NCBI GenBank assembly: GCA_028752905.1 | Contig: JAQNBH010000015.1 | Coordinates: 32,757,529-32,821,528 of the forward strand | DNA: 64,000 nucleotides | DNA from: Cladorhizidae sp. MBARI D1340-BT2 | Lineage: Eukaryota; Porifera; Demospongiae; Poecilosclerida; Cladorhizidae | Direction of reading: 5' to 3' | Shown: piece after piece, positions 45,200-57,329 of the stretch | Numbering within the stretch: the first letter of the stretch is position 1 | How the letters are laid out: every line of letters begins with the position of its first letter | Notes under the pieces: generated by a model | What the model was told of the DNA's origin: nothing | Databases searched by the model: none | What the model saw: the letters and a program-made list of their open reading frames with translations, nothing else | Program-made: the position numbers and the translations under genes

Positions 45200-48060
45200 G
45201 TGTAGCTTTGGAGTCATAATTTGATTTATTTTTGTTGATGTCAAAAAGATTGTGTCATTTCAGGAATGAAGGGAATCCTACTGGTTTTAGCCAATTAATA
45301 TTTAGGACCTGGAATCAGAGTTCTCATGGTGAGGACGTGCATAGATATATTATTCAAGCATGAATGTTGTTTAGATGAGAACACTTTCACACTTAAGTTT
45401 CTTAATTGCACCTTACAGTTTCGAAAATACCACTTCAGTAGTGATATATGCACTACCCACGAATGGAGGATGCTGGTTCTCCCAAAGTGTAAATTTGATT
45501 TTGTAATAGTAGACTCTATTGTCATTGTTGATTAGGATCCAGGTATCCTAGTCAGGAGTGGTGTGACAGAATTTCTCGTTTGCAGTTCATCGAATCAGTT
45601 GCTTGATTAGCTACAAAGCTATTTGGTTTGAATGGGTGAGGTTGATATTAAATAATGAATTTCCCACCAATTTGATATTAATTGGGAGGTATCTTTACCA
45701 TAGGTGAAAACTTCATTAATTATTATGCTGGCCACACTCAGAATCCCAACCTAGTATGTACTTAGAATAGAAGCCACGGGGAATACAAGTCTTTGGTACA
45801 GAACTGATTTTGTTATAGAAAACAAGTTATGAACTCTCAATGGCTGGTAAATTAGGAAGATGGATGGATAGCTATTGAAATGCTGTTCTTTTGTATCCCA
45901 GACTGAAGCCCTGTCGACCGTTTGGATTTAGCTCAGAGAGATAGTGTTGTGGTGAGGAGTGATTAACACTGATGAGGATGGGTATGTGTACTGGTCAGTT
46001 TAAAACTGATTTATTACTCAACTGGATAGTGCCATGTTGCTGACACACCTCCACCAGGATATCAGTATTTTTGTTGGGTCACCCAATGATTTTAGTTGAT
46101 GCAACATACAAGTTAAAGAGAAGAAAATGATCGAAGCCCAGTTCTGTGTGTAGATGTCCCCCAAGTTCATGTGTTGGCTATTTAAGTAAGATTGCACAGC
46201 ACAAGTGGAAGTACTGCAGGAATGTTGTGCTTCTGAAGAGCAATTGTCAGTGACTTAAAATTATTGGTATGCCAAACTTGCACTTTGATTATATGACATT
46301 GGAGAATAGTGGTGGGGCTTAATATTTCAACTATTGTGCAGTCGTACATGGTTGATTTAACATACATTGATATGCGAGCGCACTCATTACTATGAACCAA
46401 GCCAGGGAAGCGGCCCATTCCTTCATAAACGAGCTAAGATTATAGTAAGAGGATCAAGAATCCCAGTTTGGTTATATATATTATGGAACACTTCTTGCTT
46501 ATAGGTTCATGTTGAGTTACAGAATAACTATAGGATTGTTGGCTGGATGAGTCATTGGTTAGGAAAGTATTAAAGCAGAAGATTAACTGAGAAGAGTACA
46601 GTTTGGTAGTAGAAAAATGTTTTGCAATTAGAATTCATAATGGTGTTTAAAAGGGATGACGGAGGTGAATAAGGAATAGCAGCTTCAACTCATTGGTCAT
46701 CTGTAACTTTACAAGGATGTATCAAGTGGAAATCAGTTGAAAGGCTATTCTACCATTAGACAAATACAGATACAAAATCCAGGAGACAGCATGGTAATAT
46801 TTCTACCAAAATAGGCCATAATGAGTATTCAATTATTAAAGCAACCACATTTGCCAAAATTCTCTTCTAAGAACTAATGAGGTATTCTGAGTTGCACTCA
46901 TGCACATACAATGATAAATCCCACTTTCAATATAAACATATAATATATATAAATGTGCTTTGTTGTATATAGTTAATAGTCTAGTTGTAACCTTATTTGG
47001 AAATAGTTTTAATGATTCAGTTTGTGCATTACTGTTAGTTGGTTTTGGGGGGAAATTGAATTGCATTTTAATCGTAACCATGTTTTGTGAAAATCTGCTA
47101 TACCTTCCAATCTTTAGATCAATGATGAAAGCATCTGTACTAACTACCACTTTCTGTCATCTTTATTTCTCCAGACAATATTTTAAACCAATCACTAGAC
47201 CTATTACACTCCCTAACTCTTACCCTGGCCCTAATGCCAGCTTAGACATGTTCCTTTCTAAATAATATTATCATAAAGCAATACTAGGATAGTGTCAGGA
47301 AAAAGTGACCCAGGATGTTGTCCACATGTTGAATCACAATCTGATGTCATTAGTAGAGTAGTATTTTCTTAAATAATGTCGTTTTTGACATACTGTAACT
47401 CTGTCAACAAACAAACATTTGTTTACAGTTAATTGATATTCTTCCTCAAAGAAATGTCTGGTAGTCAAAACGGTGTAAAGAATTATCACACATAAATTTG
47501 CCTTCAGTGATCACCCAGCTCAGGTATTTGTCAATATCTACCATTACTCTATTCATGCCACACAAATACATGTTGCTGAAAACAATATAACAGAATCCTT
47601 GAAATCTGGCTGATCCATGGCCGACAAAGTGGAAGGAGTAAGGCATACCTATATCTAGTTGCTCATACATGCTGCTTCCATTAGGTCAACACTCATCTGG
47701 ACCAAACCTTACTACTCTATGTGACCATGGGCCTTATCATCACAGAGCCAAAAAATTCGTTTTCCAAAATGACAATGTGGAAGAACCCATCATGGTGGTT
47801 CATAGGATATTTTTCATAATCTTAAACCTTGGGCCTGCCCCATTGTTAAAGGTAGAGCTCTCTCCCTGTAAAACATACTAATATGGAAAGATTGCATTAT
47901 CAGACAAAGAATATTGCTTGCTGCTTTGCTGAATTTCTAGGGGAACTAACTGTCAGGAAGTCCACTACGATTTCCTGTTTCTGAATTTGTTGAGAAGTAT
48001 CAAGTAGCTCAGCTTTGATGATGACAGATATGGAATAGTTCGAGAGTCCTCTCTAAAGTA
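45200..48060 (+). repeat. upstream cassette U6 beside gene 3
   Basis: Collinear with U1 and U5, but more diverged, and inverted relative to U3 (18480-20720). It holds the inverted LINE-like remnant (45200-46750), the GTTTGTGCATTACTG segment (47020), 47060-47350, 47660-47840, and then the cytokine-like promoter (47900-48068) instead of a transposase remnant. Confidence 0.65.
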
Positions 48061-48068
48061 TATAAGAT
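48053..48068 (+). promoter_or_regulatory. TATA box of pseudogene 3
   Basis: AAAGTATATAAGATAG ends about 72 bp before the ATG at 48140, matching the other three copies. The promoter is preserved although the coding region has stops. Confidence 0.55.
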
Positions 48069-48139
48069 AGAGAGGAATGGCTCATAGACATCACAATCTA
48101 CTACCATCTTAAACTTACCTAAATTGCAGAATACTCAAT

Positions 48140-48769
48140 ATGTCCAGTACTAAACTTGGCCAAGTCATTCTCTTCATAATCATTTCAATGCAGTTTGCTG
48201 CACAATCACCCCTCTATCGGTGATAGGTGAACGATGAAGGATCCTTTATTTATGACAGCTGTCCTCAAAATAGAGTTGAAAAGTGTAATCAATCCAGTAT
48301 TGATCATTGCACATCTTTGGGAGAAGCATTTCAAAACAGAACACAAGGTGGTTTGTCATTAGACACTCCCCAGCATGTCTTCAGTATGTTTGATCTCTTC
48401 TATTCTGGCATTCTAAGAGGTGAGAGAGCGCCAACACCCACACCAATCAATGCTACCATAGAGGAAAAAGAGAGAATAGCAAATATAAGATGTCGTGACT
48501 TACTCAGCAGTATCAAGTTGCCAACGAAGGATTCGGGGTCATGTCGCTGGAGGTACTCATGCAAATACAATCACAACCACTTCCCTAGTTTTCTTATCCA
48601 AGCTGAACTTCAAACGAAACCAGAGACTCCAGAGACAGTTGAGTGCACACCTCTTAAAGTCCGAGATTTGATGTTTGTGAGAACTGTTTGCCAATTTGAT
48701 CGTAGTCGATCTCATTGGTGCCCTTGTGAAGGTGAAAAGATCATCACAGGTTACAAGTCGAACTCCTAA
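48140..48769 (+). pseudogene. secreted cytokine-like protein, gene 3, with two adjacent stop codons
   Basis: Same length (210 codons including stop) and same start as the other copies, giving an intact signal peptide (MSSTKLGQVILFIIISMQFA). Codons 28 and 29 are TGA and TAG (48221-48226) where genes 1, 2 and 4 have CGA and CAG or GAG, so translation would end just after signal cleavage. The remaining 180 codons are open with all ten cysteines and the IL-17-like pattern, differing from gene 1 by scattered substitutions (N126K, D146N, I183V). Loss is therefore recent. Readthrough or assembly error should be considered. It lies opposite to the other copies, inside the inverted block. Confidence 0.8.
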
Positions 48770-48903
48770 CACTAATTTATTTCAATTGCCATTCTCAATC
48801 TGCAAACTAAGTGGTTTTCTTAAACTATATTATTATTCATGACCAAATTGATGTTCATTGGGACATAGATATTATAATTATTAAATAACGTATAATATAA
48901 CAC

Positions 48904-49360
48904 TGTCCTAGGGTGTCCTGTGACACGCCAGGAACTAGCTGCTGAATCTGGTTTAGCTATCACTAAGTGGGCTGCCACCAGGTAGCTAACTGTGCTACCA
49001 CTGAACTGGGCTGACTGATCAAAGAAGAAGTTTAGTTAAAACCTTTATGGCTGAAGTACAATTAAGCAAAAGACAGAAAACTGAGAGACTCTAAAAGTAG
49101 AGCACCCCCCTGAATGATAATACTGGCAGACTCTCCTTGCAGGGTAAAACCAGTTCCCTTAATTAGGCAACTGGCCCTGCTAGGCGATATCTCCTTACAA
49201 GGAAATGCATGCACTGAACATCATAATAACAATGACTTAATGTGGCTGTGATGCTAACAACACTAATAGTGATAATTAATAATTAGGAACAGGTTCACAC
49301 TCCTGCAGAGTAGCTGATTGTTGTTGCAAGTCCGTGTTAGGCAGGTCATCCGGTGACAAA
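48904..49360 (-). mobile_element. 457-bp SINE-like insertion downstream of gene 3
   Basis: The 3' flank of genes 1 and 2 (11860-11880, 17435-17455) is continuous where this copy has an extra 457 bp between ATAATATAACAC and CATAAATGACAATAG. On the minus strand a tRNA-like box A is visible (CCAGTTCAGTGGTAGCAC, 48993-49010), with a weaker box B-like GATTCAGC about 50 bp downstream. No coding frame. A tRNA-derived SINE is the best guess; a MITE is possible. AACAC occurs at both edges and may be a short target duplication. Confidence 0.5.
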
Positions 49361-52300
49361 CACCATAAATGACAATAGTATTACATATACTGCAAAATGT
49401 TAGAGGGGCAAGAAAACAGAAATTCCATTCCGAGTCTCTCTATGTGTAATAATAGTTGTACACAATCTAAAATACATATGACAACTCAATTCATTGAAAT
49501 ATTACTTCATTGTAATAATTTATCTATTATTAATAATCTATAATGTGTTTACTATAATATTTAGCATAATAATGTGTGCTTTAGAAATTAGTTGAAATGT
49601 GTGGAAGTAGAATAGAGATGAGGAAGGAAGAAAACAACATAGGACTAGTAGTGTTATCAGCACAAACAGGAAAATGGCATGGACATGGTTTATAATCAGT
49701 AATGTCATGTTTAAAAGAAGAATCACAACTATTACTACTTAGATGCCAAGAGTTAGACTAAGCTTATACCTGTGCAAATTAATATGAGAGAAATAGCTTC
49801 AAAATAGACTGTAAATGTTATATATTCCTAAATGACAGATGGTCCATTAAACACTTATGGCATTATATAAATTTTGCCACTCTTTTCTGTACTTAATTAT
49901 AATTACAGGGCCAGCACATCAGATATGGACATAAGTTTGAGGCAGTAGTTTCTCGTTAAAGGTTTAAGAATGACTTTAAATGTGCCCTGTAATATCCCAC
50001 TCAGACATAAATAAGATTCAAGCTATAGACATGCATTGGAGTGTTCATGCAAATGTGTGATGCAACATGGGTCCAGGCAAGTCCGAAGAAAATAAAATCT
50101 TGTGGCATTTAATATTAATGAGGTATATAGAGGATGGGTCAGTCATTATAGTCACTAGCAGGAAAAAGATAAAGACTCTGAATCGAATCATATAATCACA
50201 CTGCTCACTTGGTTTTGTCCCATTAGTCCAGCGCACGTGCTTAAACAATCTCACCTCACAATCGGCATTGGTGTACATCCCATAAGGACTCAACATGATG
50301 CTTAGTGTACAACAACAACATCCATACTGGTATCTTCACCTTGACCAACAGGAGTATTATAAGGGTGGTCCACTGCTACGCAAGCTTATTTTCCACAATC
50401 GAAAACACAAGTACCGCACCAGGTTTAAGTTTGTCACTGGCTATGGAACAACTTCCTCAGAAAATGGTAGAAAGGATTCGGTCCAGCCAGTTTATTGAAA
50501 TGACCATTTCATTCCACATTCAGGCCCTATGTTTGGCAAGTTCTTCACTGCCAACCGTGTCCATGGGATTGCATTTTAATGGACAGACAAAATGCTGAGG
50601 CAGAAGGGTAACCACTACTAACTGACTGCTTTTCCCATATCATGCACTGCTGGAATACAAAAACAACCCATGGTTGAATTTCTATCTCCAATATGTGGTG
50701 ATATAGTCATTAATTAAAGGAAACTGTAAATAGATGACATTGTGGAATATTTAATGTCTATAAGTGGTTTGTCTTCTTTCAGCCATTCTTGATAATATTT
50801 ACTGTTGGTTAGGTTTGAGAAACGCAAGTAAGCAAAAGATGGATCAGAAAGCATATCAAGCAGCAAGAAACACACTCGAGAGCAAGCCACGAATGTTCAT
50901 CCTAGAGAAAACTCTTTTCTGCCAAACTTAATTACTAGAAATGAATTTAAGGCATTGTGTGACTAGCAAAGCTGCATAAAATATCTATTTTAAATTTACA
51001 TCATATTACTCTCTAAGCATTTTACTATTCCGAGCATAGCTGCAGGCTTAATACAACTGATTCCCGATCTGTAAATTATTGATGTCGTCATTAGATTGGA
51101 TTGTACTATGAACAGCAGTATATTCCTCACAGTTTTTCAAGGAGTACAGGCTCAATATTGATCGTAATGATCATTTTCATTTTGAAACTCGTCCATGACC
51201 AGCATTTTCATTATCGCAAAATGTGTCTACAACTAGAGTTTGAGATGAATAAAGTGAGTGGCTAAGTCAGAATGAAACTTCACCCGAGCTTAAAGAAGCT
51301 TCTCTATCTTGAGCTGCTGGGTTTCTCACGATTTTTTTATAAAACCCAAATTTCATTTCTTTGTTCTGCTGTTTAAGAAACATTCTCTGACACTTCTCTC
51401 TCTCTCTCTACTTTTCTGAAGTCTATTTTCATTACCAAAACAAACAGCTAGATGTTCTGCTTAAAAAGATTGTGATTCTTCAGCTGTGCCATGTATTAAT
51501 GTTATTAGTAGGCACATGCACATTCCAAATTTTTCACACCACCATAGCAAGACGGTGCTAAATCTGTGTACATTGGTGAGTGCTGTAGGAAAAGATCCCA
51601 GACCAGTGCAGATGCCTATGGTTCATGGCAATAGCATTCTCGTAGCACTCTCAAGTCAAAAGTTAGTTAGTAAAACATAACAAGTAGCGTAGCTCAAGCT
51701 AACCTAAACAGTGGGTGCTCAGTAATTATTCTGATGATTTATTTCTTTTGATCATGCCTAGTACAATGCAGTAGGTGTAGCTACAGATGAGGATTTTTGC
51801 TATAGCTTTCTCACAACTATCTGCAGCGCTCCTTGTATATAGTGTGTGTCACACTTTAGTATCATTTCAAGCTTATAGAAATCTTCATGTTTACTTTTAT
51901 GGTGCTCCTCTCCTTGTATAAACATGGACAGATGGAGTGTAGATGCTTTACCTGAACATAAGGAAGTTTCTCGATGGTGGATGATGTCAATGCTAGTTAG
52001 CAAAGATGTGTATAAAAATAATAGAGATATGATTGATTTTTAACAGTAATAATTTATGTCTAGCTAGCTAGATTATCTTGCTAGATAGAGCTAAATTATG
52101 ATAGTAAGCCCATCTCATCTCTCAAGTGTTGTACATTAGGAATATTAGATTGGTAGTTCAGGGTAATATTATTTTACACCCACACACATTCACACATATA
52201 TTTAACGTAATATCATGCCAGAATACTGAGATTCAGCCACATTATATTCCAGAAGATAACTGACAATCTAAGCATTTGTACACCCCAAAAGCATGTCTAT

Positions 52301-53130
52301 AGCCTTTAGTATTAAATAAGTTTGCCATAGAAACAGTTTTAGCAATATAGAAAAGAAATTGCACGCTGGGTATTTAACAGATCAATGGTGCTTCTCTTTA
52401 GCTAAACGAATAGAAAATCTTGCATGTAGACAACTTAGTGCATCCTAGCGTCACGCAAATTCTTCTCTCAGGAAAATTTATAATTCATGTCCAGATCGGA
52501 GTGGTAACCAACATAATCATATTGTTGCATCTTGCTCATCCAAGAAGCAGAACTATCACAGAATGTATGATGACCTAGTTGTTTAGTGTTAGATAACCAA
52601 CTTAAAACTGAGCTATCCGCAACAAACAATTCCTTTCAGAACCTCAGATTGTGAGTCCTAAGTTATTTTGTTCTTCATGAAAATTATATTTAGCAAGCTC
52701 TAATGAAATGCTAGCTGTTAGTTTTACTAGAGCTAATGTAGCTAAATTCATTCTATCTAAATTGTGCCAACTGAGAGTACATTGACAGCAATAGTAAATA
52801 TGATGAACAACTGCTAAAGTGATAATTTTCATCTTGTCTGTAAATGCACTTGTATATGTTCTGAACCAAGTGTGAGTGGAGGAGTGGTTTGACAACTGCA
52901 AAATAGGGGAGGTGAAAACTGTTGAGGAAAGGTAGTTTGTTCTTTGGATGGTCAAAGAAACTCCACTGCCACTGGCATACTTGTAAACTAAAATTTCAAG
53001 TGAAGCATTGGCTGTTGATGTTTTCCTATGCAAAGACTGTTGATGTTTTTCTCTGCAAAAATGCAGATAGCCATAGAAGTCATTGTCAGTGTCATCACCT
53101 GGGGGTGCATCGAAGCACTCGACCAAAATA
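49361..53130. repeat. inverted copy of intergenic block W
   Basis: Reverse complement of about 14217-17400, collinear end to end: 49530-49740 mirrors 11510-11700 and 17101-17290, 50045-50600 mirrors 16317-16755, 51000-51300 mirrors 15560-15880, and 52644-53126 (-) mirrors 14217-14558. The 160-codon frame at 52644-53126 (-) is longer than its partner but matches no known family. No gene is claimed. Confidence 0.65.
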
Positions 53131-53800
53131 ACTGGGAGAAATTGTAACTAAAACTAATGATTCTATGCTTATTTCACAGTAAAAAGATAAATGAAGAAGG
53201 AAACGTCAATTACTTTAAGCTAAAATACAATAATATCTAACCACTAAATGCTGAAAGTAAGCTTGATTATTTGAGATGAATGTCGCATTCCTAGTTTTTA
53301 TGGTGAAATATGGTACATACATAAATACATAGATAAAAACCTACATATGCATACACAAGACATGCTTGGCAATATCAAGTTTTCCTTCCAACTTCCTCGT
53401 GAGGGCTCGCTTCACTTACCTACAACCTTGTCCAAGATCAGTAAGCCTTGTGGATGGTAATTGTCCATGCAAGCTTCAACCATAATTGTAGGCAAGAGCA
53501 CCTGGAATCAGCATGTGACTAAGTTCTTTGAATGGGACAGATGGAGAGAGGTACCATCAGTTAGAGTCAGTCCACTGTAGCCATTGAAAGGAAACATAAC
53601 TGCTACTGTTGAATGGAGTGGTCATTCACTACTGTTATTACATAAGGCATCAACACTGCCCATTACTCCATTCACCAGCCCTTATTCAAGCCAAAGTAAA
53701 CATCCAAGAAGCAGAACTATCACCGAAGGTATGATGATCTAGTTGTTTAATGTTAGATAGCTAACTTAAAACTTAGCTATCCACAACAAACAATTGCTTC
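52533..53800 (+). repeat. direct repeat pair flanking the inverted block edge
   Basis: A segment of about 100 bp starting CATCCAAGAAGCAGAACTATC occurs at 52538-52635 and 53699-53800 in the same orientation with few changes. The second copy sits exactly where the direct duplicate X2 begins (about 53815). The 53130-53690 part between them has no other copy seen and no gene. Confidence 0.65.
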
Positions 53801-54139
53801 AACTAATTCTCAAGCAAACTTTATTATGCTAAATATTATTAAACACATTATAGATGATTAATAATAGATTAAAATAATTATAATGATATAATAATATTTA
53901 AAAGAATTAAGTTGTTATAATTATGCATTTTAGATTGTGTACAACTATTATTACACATAGTGAAACTCGCAATGGAATTTCTGTTTTCTTGCCCCTCTAA
54001 CATTTTTTGGTATATGTTTCGGTTGTTATAATTATGAATACATTATATGTATGTCCTAATGAACATCAATTTGGTCGTGAATAATAATATAATTTAAGAC
54101 GACTACTTCTTTTGCAGATTGGAGAATGGCAATTTAGTC

Positions 54140-54769
54140 TTAGGAGTTCGACTTGTAACCTGTGATGATCTCTTCACCTTCACAAGGGCACCAATGAGAT
54201 TGATTACGATCAAATTGGCAAATAGTTCTCACAAACATCAAATCTCGGACTTTAAGAGGTGTGCACTCAACTGTCTCTGGAGTCTCTGGTTTCGGTTGAA
54301 GTTCAGCTTGGATAAGAAAACTAGGGAAGTGGTCGTGATTGTATTTGCATGAGTAACTCCAGCGACATGACCCCGAATCCTTCGTTGGCAAATTAATAGT
54401 GCTGAGTAAGTCACCACATCTTATATTTGCTATTCTCTCTTTTTCCGCTTTGGAAGCATTGATTGGTGTGGGTGTTGGCACTCTCTCACCTCTTAGAATG
54501 CCAGAATAGAAGAGATCAAACATACTGAAGACATGCTGGGGAGTGTCTAATGACAAATCGCCTTGTGTTCTGTTTTGAAATGCTTCTCCCAAAGATGTGC
54601 AATGATCAATACTGGATTGATTGCACTTTTCAACTGTATTTTGAGGACAGCTGTCATAAATAAAGGATCTTTCATCGTTCACCTCTCGCCGATAGAGGGG
54701 TGATTGTACAGAAAACTGCACTGAAATGATTATGAAGAGAATGACTTGGCCATGTTTAGTACTGGACAT
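54140..54769 (-). CDS. secreted cysteine-rich cytokine-like protein, gene 4 (IL-17-type cystine-knot candidate)
   Basis: 209 codons from ATG at 54769. An upstream in-frame ATG at 54841 would add 24 residues, but the 54769 start gives the signal peptide and aligns with all other copies. This is the most diverged intact copy: scattered changes throughout (V98 for A-type position, SKAEKER, RCGDLLST, SCRWSYSC, RNQSHW, GEEIITGY) while all ten cysteines, ECTPL, HFPSFLIQAE and IITGY stay. Extra sequons appear at N66 and N189. Conservation of the cysteine frame during divergence supports a working protein. The TATA box is at 54850-54863. IL-17-type assignment is tentative, as for gene 1. Confidence 0.8.
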   Translation of the reverse strand: MSSTKHGQVILFIIISVQFSVQSPLYRREVNDERSFIYDSCPQNTVEKCNQSSIDHCTSLGEAFQNRTQGDLSLDTPQHVFSMFDLFYSGILRGERVPTPTPINASKAEKERIANIRCGDLLSTINLPTKDSGSCRWSYSCKYNHDHFPSFLIQAELQPKPETPETVECTPLKVRDLMFVRTICQFDRNQSHWCPCEGEEIITGYKSNS

Positions 54770-54849
54770 ATTGAGTATTCTGTAATGTAGTTCTAGGTAG
54801 ATATGTTTAGATGGTAGTAGATTGTGATGTCTATGAGCCATTCCTCTCC

Positions 54850-54863
54850 ATCTTATATACTTT
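54850..54863 (-). promoter_or_regulatory. TATA box of gene 4
   Basis: Minus-strand AAAGTATATAAGAT about 81 bp upstream of the ATG at 54769, as in genes 1 and 2. The adjacent GGGGACTCTC of genes 1 and 2 reads GTAGGACTCTC here. Confidence 0.55.
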
Positions 54864-55079
54864 AGGTAGGACTCTCGAACTTTTCCATATCTGCCACTAT
54901 CAAAGCTAAGCTACTTGATACTTCCCAACAAATTCAGAAACAGGAAATGGTAGTGGACTTCCTGACAGTTAGTTCCTTAGCATTCCCCTAGAAATTCAGC
55001 AAAGCACCATGCAATCTTCTTTTCATCATCATACAATGTTTCCCTATTAGTATATTTTACAGAGAAAGCTCTATACCTT

Positions 55080-57310
55080 TAACAGTGGGGCAGGCCCAAG
55101 GTTTAAGATTATGGCAAGTAGTCTATGAACCACCATGATGGGTTCTTCCACATTGTTATTTTGGAAAAGCAAAGTTTTCATCTGTGATTAAAAGGCCCAT
55201 GGTCACATAGAGTAGCAAGGTCTAGTCCAGGTGTTTGTTGACCTAATGGAAGCAGCATGTATGACCAACTAGATATAGGTGTGCCCATGTCCATCCACTT
55301 TGTTGGCAATGAATCTTCCAGATTTCATGGATTCTGTTAAATTGTTTTCAGCAAATTTATTTGTGTGGCATGAATAGAGTAATGGCAGATATTGTAAAGT
55401 ACCTGATCTGGTTGATCACAAATTTTTTCACATGCAATTTTTAAGACTTTCTTCTTCAATGGCTGAAGGCAAATGAATGTGTGATAATTCTTTACTCTGG
55501 TATTGATCACAGGACATTTCTTTGTCATCAAGCAAAGAATATCTAAGTGACTGTAAAGAAAATGTTTGTTAACAGAGTTACAGTATGTAAAAAACATACA
55601 TTATTTAAGAAAATACAAATCTAAAATGATATATCATTGTGATTCGTCAACCAGTGGACAACATCCTGAATGACTTATTCCTGACACTGTACTAGAATTG
55701 CTTTATGATAATATTCATACAGGAACATGCCTACAGCTGGCATTAGGGCCAGAGTAAGAGATACGGATAGTAATAGGTCTAGTGGTTGCTTTAGAATAAT
55801 TTATTGTCTAGAGAAATCAGACAAAACAATGTGGTAGCTAGTACAACTGATTTCATCATTGATGTAATGGTTGGATGGTAAAACAGATTTTCAAAAACAT
55901 GGTTACGGTCCTCAGATGTTTGCTTCCCAAACTGTTGGGCCATGCAAGTAATACACTTTTCTTAAAATGCAATTCAATTTCTCAAAAAGCACACTAACAT
56001 TAATCCACAAACTCAATCGTTACAACTATTTCCTAATAAGGTTACAACTAGACTATTAACTACAACAAAGTATGTATAATTATTGTAAGTGGGATTTACC
56101 ATTGTATTTGCATGAGTGCAACTCAGAATGCATTAGTTCTTAGAAGAAACTTTTTGGCAAATGTGGTTGCATTTATAATCGAATACTCATTATGGCCTAT
56201 TTTGACACCATGGTGTCTCCTGGATTTTGCATATATTTTAGTTATACTTTTCTAATGGTAGAATAGCCATTCAACTGATCTCCACTTGATATATCATTGT
56301 AAACTTGCTGATGGCCAATGAGTTGTAGCTTATGCAACATCCTATGTTTATTTCAACACCATTATGAATTCAACACTGCCAATTGCTCTTCAGAAGCACA
56401 ACTTTTCTGCAGCACCTCCACTAGTGCTCTACAATGAGACCTAAACTGCCAACACAGAAACTTGGGGAAAATCTACACTAAAAACTGGGCTTCAAATAGT
56501 AATCATTTCATACTCTTTGACTTGGGTGTTCCATCAACTTAGATCATTGGGTCAACAACACAAATACTGACCTAACCTGGTGGAGGTGTGACAGCAACAT
56601 GGCACTATCCAGGCCAGTGATAAATCAGTTTTAACATGACCAGTACATAGCCATCCTCATCAGTGGTAATCCCTCCTCACCCCACCATTATCTCTCTGAG
56701 CTAATTCCAAATGGTCGACAGGTTCTCAGTCAGTGATACAGCAGAAACACCATTTCAATAGCTATCTCTCCATCTTCCAAATACTCCAGCCATAATGAAG
56801 AAACCTCCCCATTAATATCAAATTGGGGGGAAAATTCATTAGTTAGAAGATGTGGTAAATATCAACCTCTCCCACTTAAACCAAATAGCTTTGCAGCTAA
56901 TCAACCACCTGATTCGATAAACAGAAACTGAAGAAATTCTGTCACAACACTCCTGACTTGGTTACCTGGATTCTAATCAACAATATCAATAGAATCTTCT
57001 CTCACAAAATCAAATGTCAACTTCGGAAGAAGCAGCATCCTTCATTCATCAATAGTGCATATTATATCACTACTAAAGTGGCATTTTCTAAAAACTGTAA
57101 AGTGCAATTAAGAAACCCAAGTATGCAAGTGTTCTCGTCCAAACAACATTCATGCTTGAATAACTTATCCATGCAGTTCCTCTCCATGATTACTGGTTCG
57201 AGGTCCTAATTGCTAATTGCCTAAGACCATTATGATTCCCTTCAACACTGAAGTCACACAATGTTGTTGTCATCAACAAAAATAAACCAAATTATGACTC
57301 CAAAACTACA
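55080..57310 (-). repeat. upstream cassette U7 beside gene 4, with LINE-like remnant
   Basis: Collinear with U3 (18480-20720). It holds 55090-55260, 55600-55930, 56100-56270 and the LINE-like remnant 56270-57300. It lacks the 70-bp tandem duplication and AT run seen at 19378-19540. Confidence 0.65.
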
Positions 57311-57329
57311 ATCCCACCTGTCTCCTCTG

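Noticed and set aside
52644..53126. 160-codon minus-strand frame
   Set aside because: The homologous stretch at 14217-14560 contains stops and shifts; there is no recognisable domain.
54770..54841. Upstream in-frame ATG adding 24 residues to gene 4
   Set aside because: The added residues would hide the signal peptide, and the other three copies lack this start.
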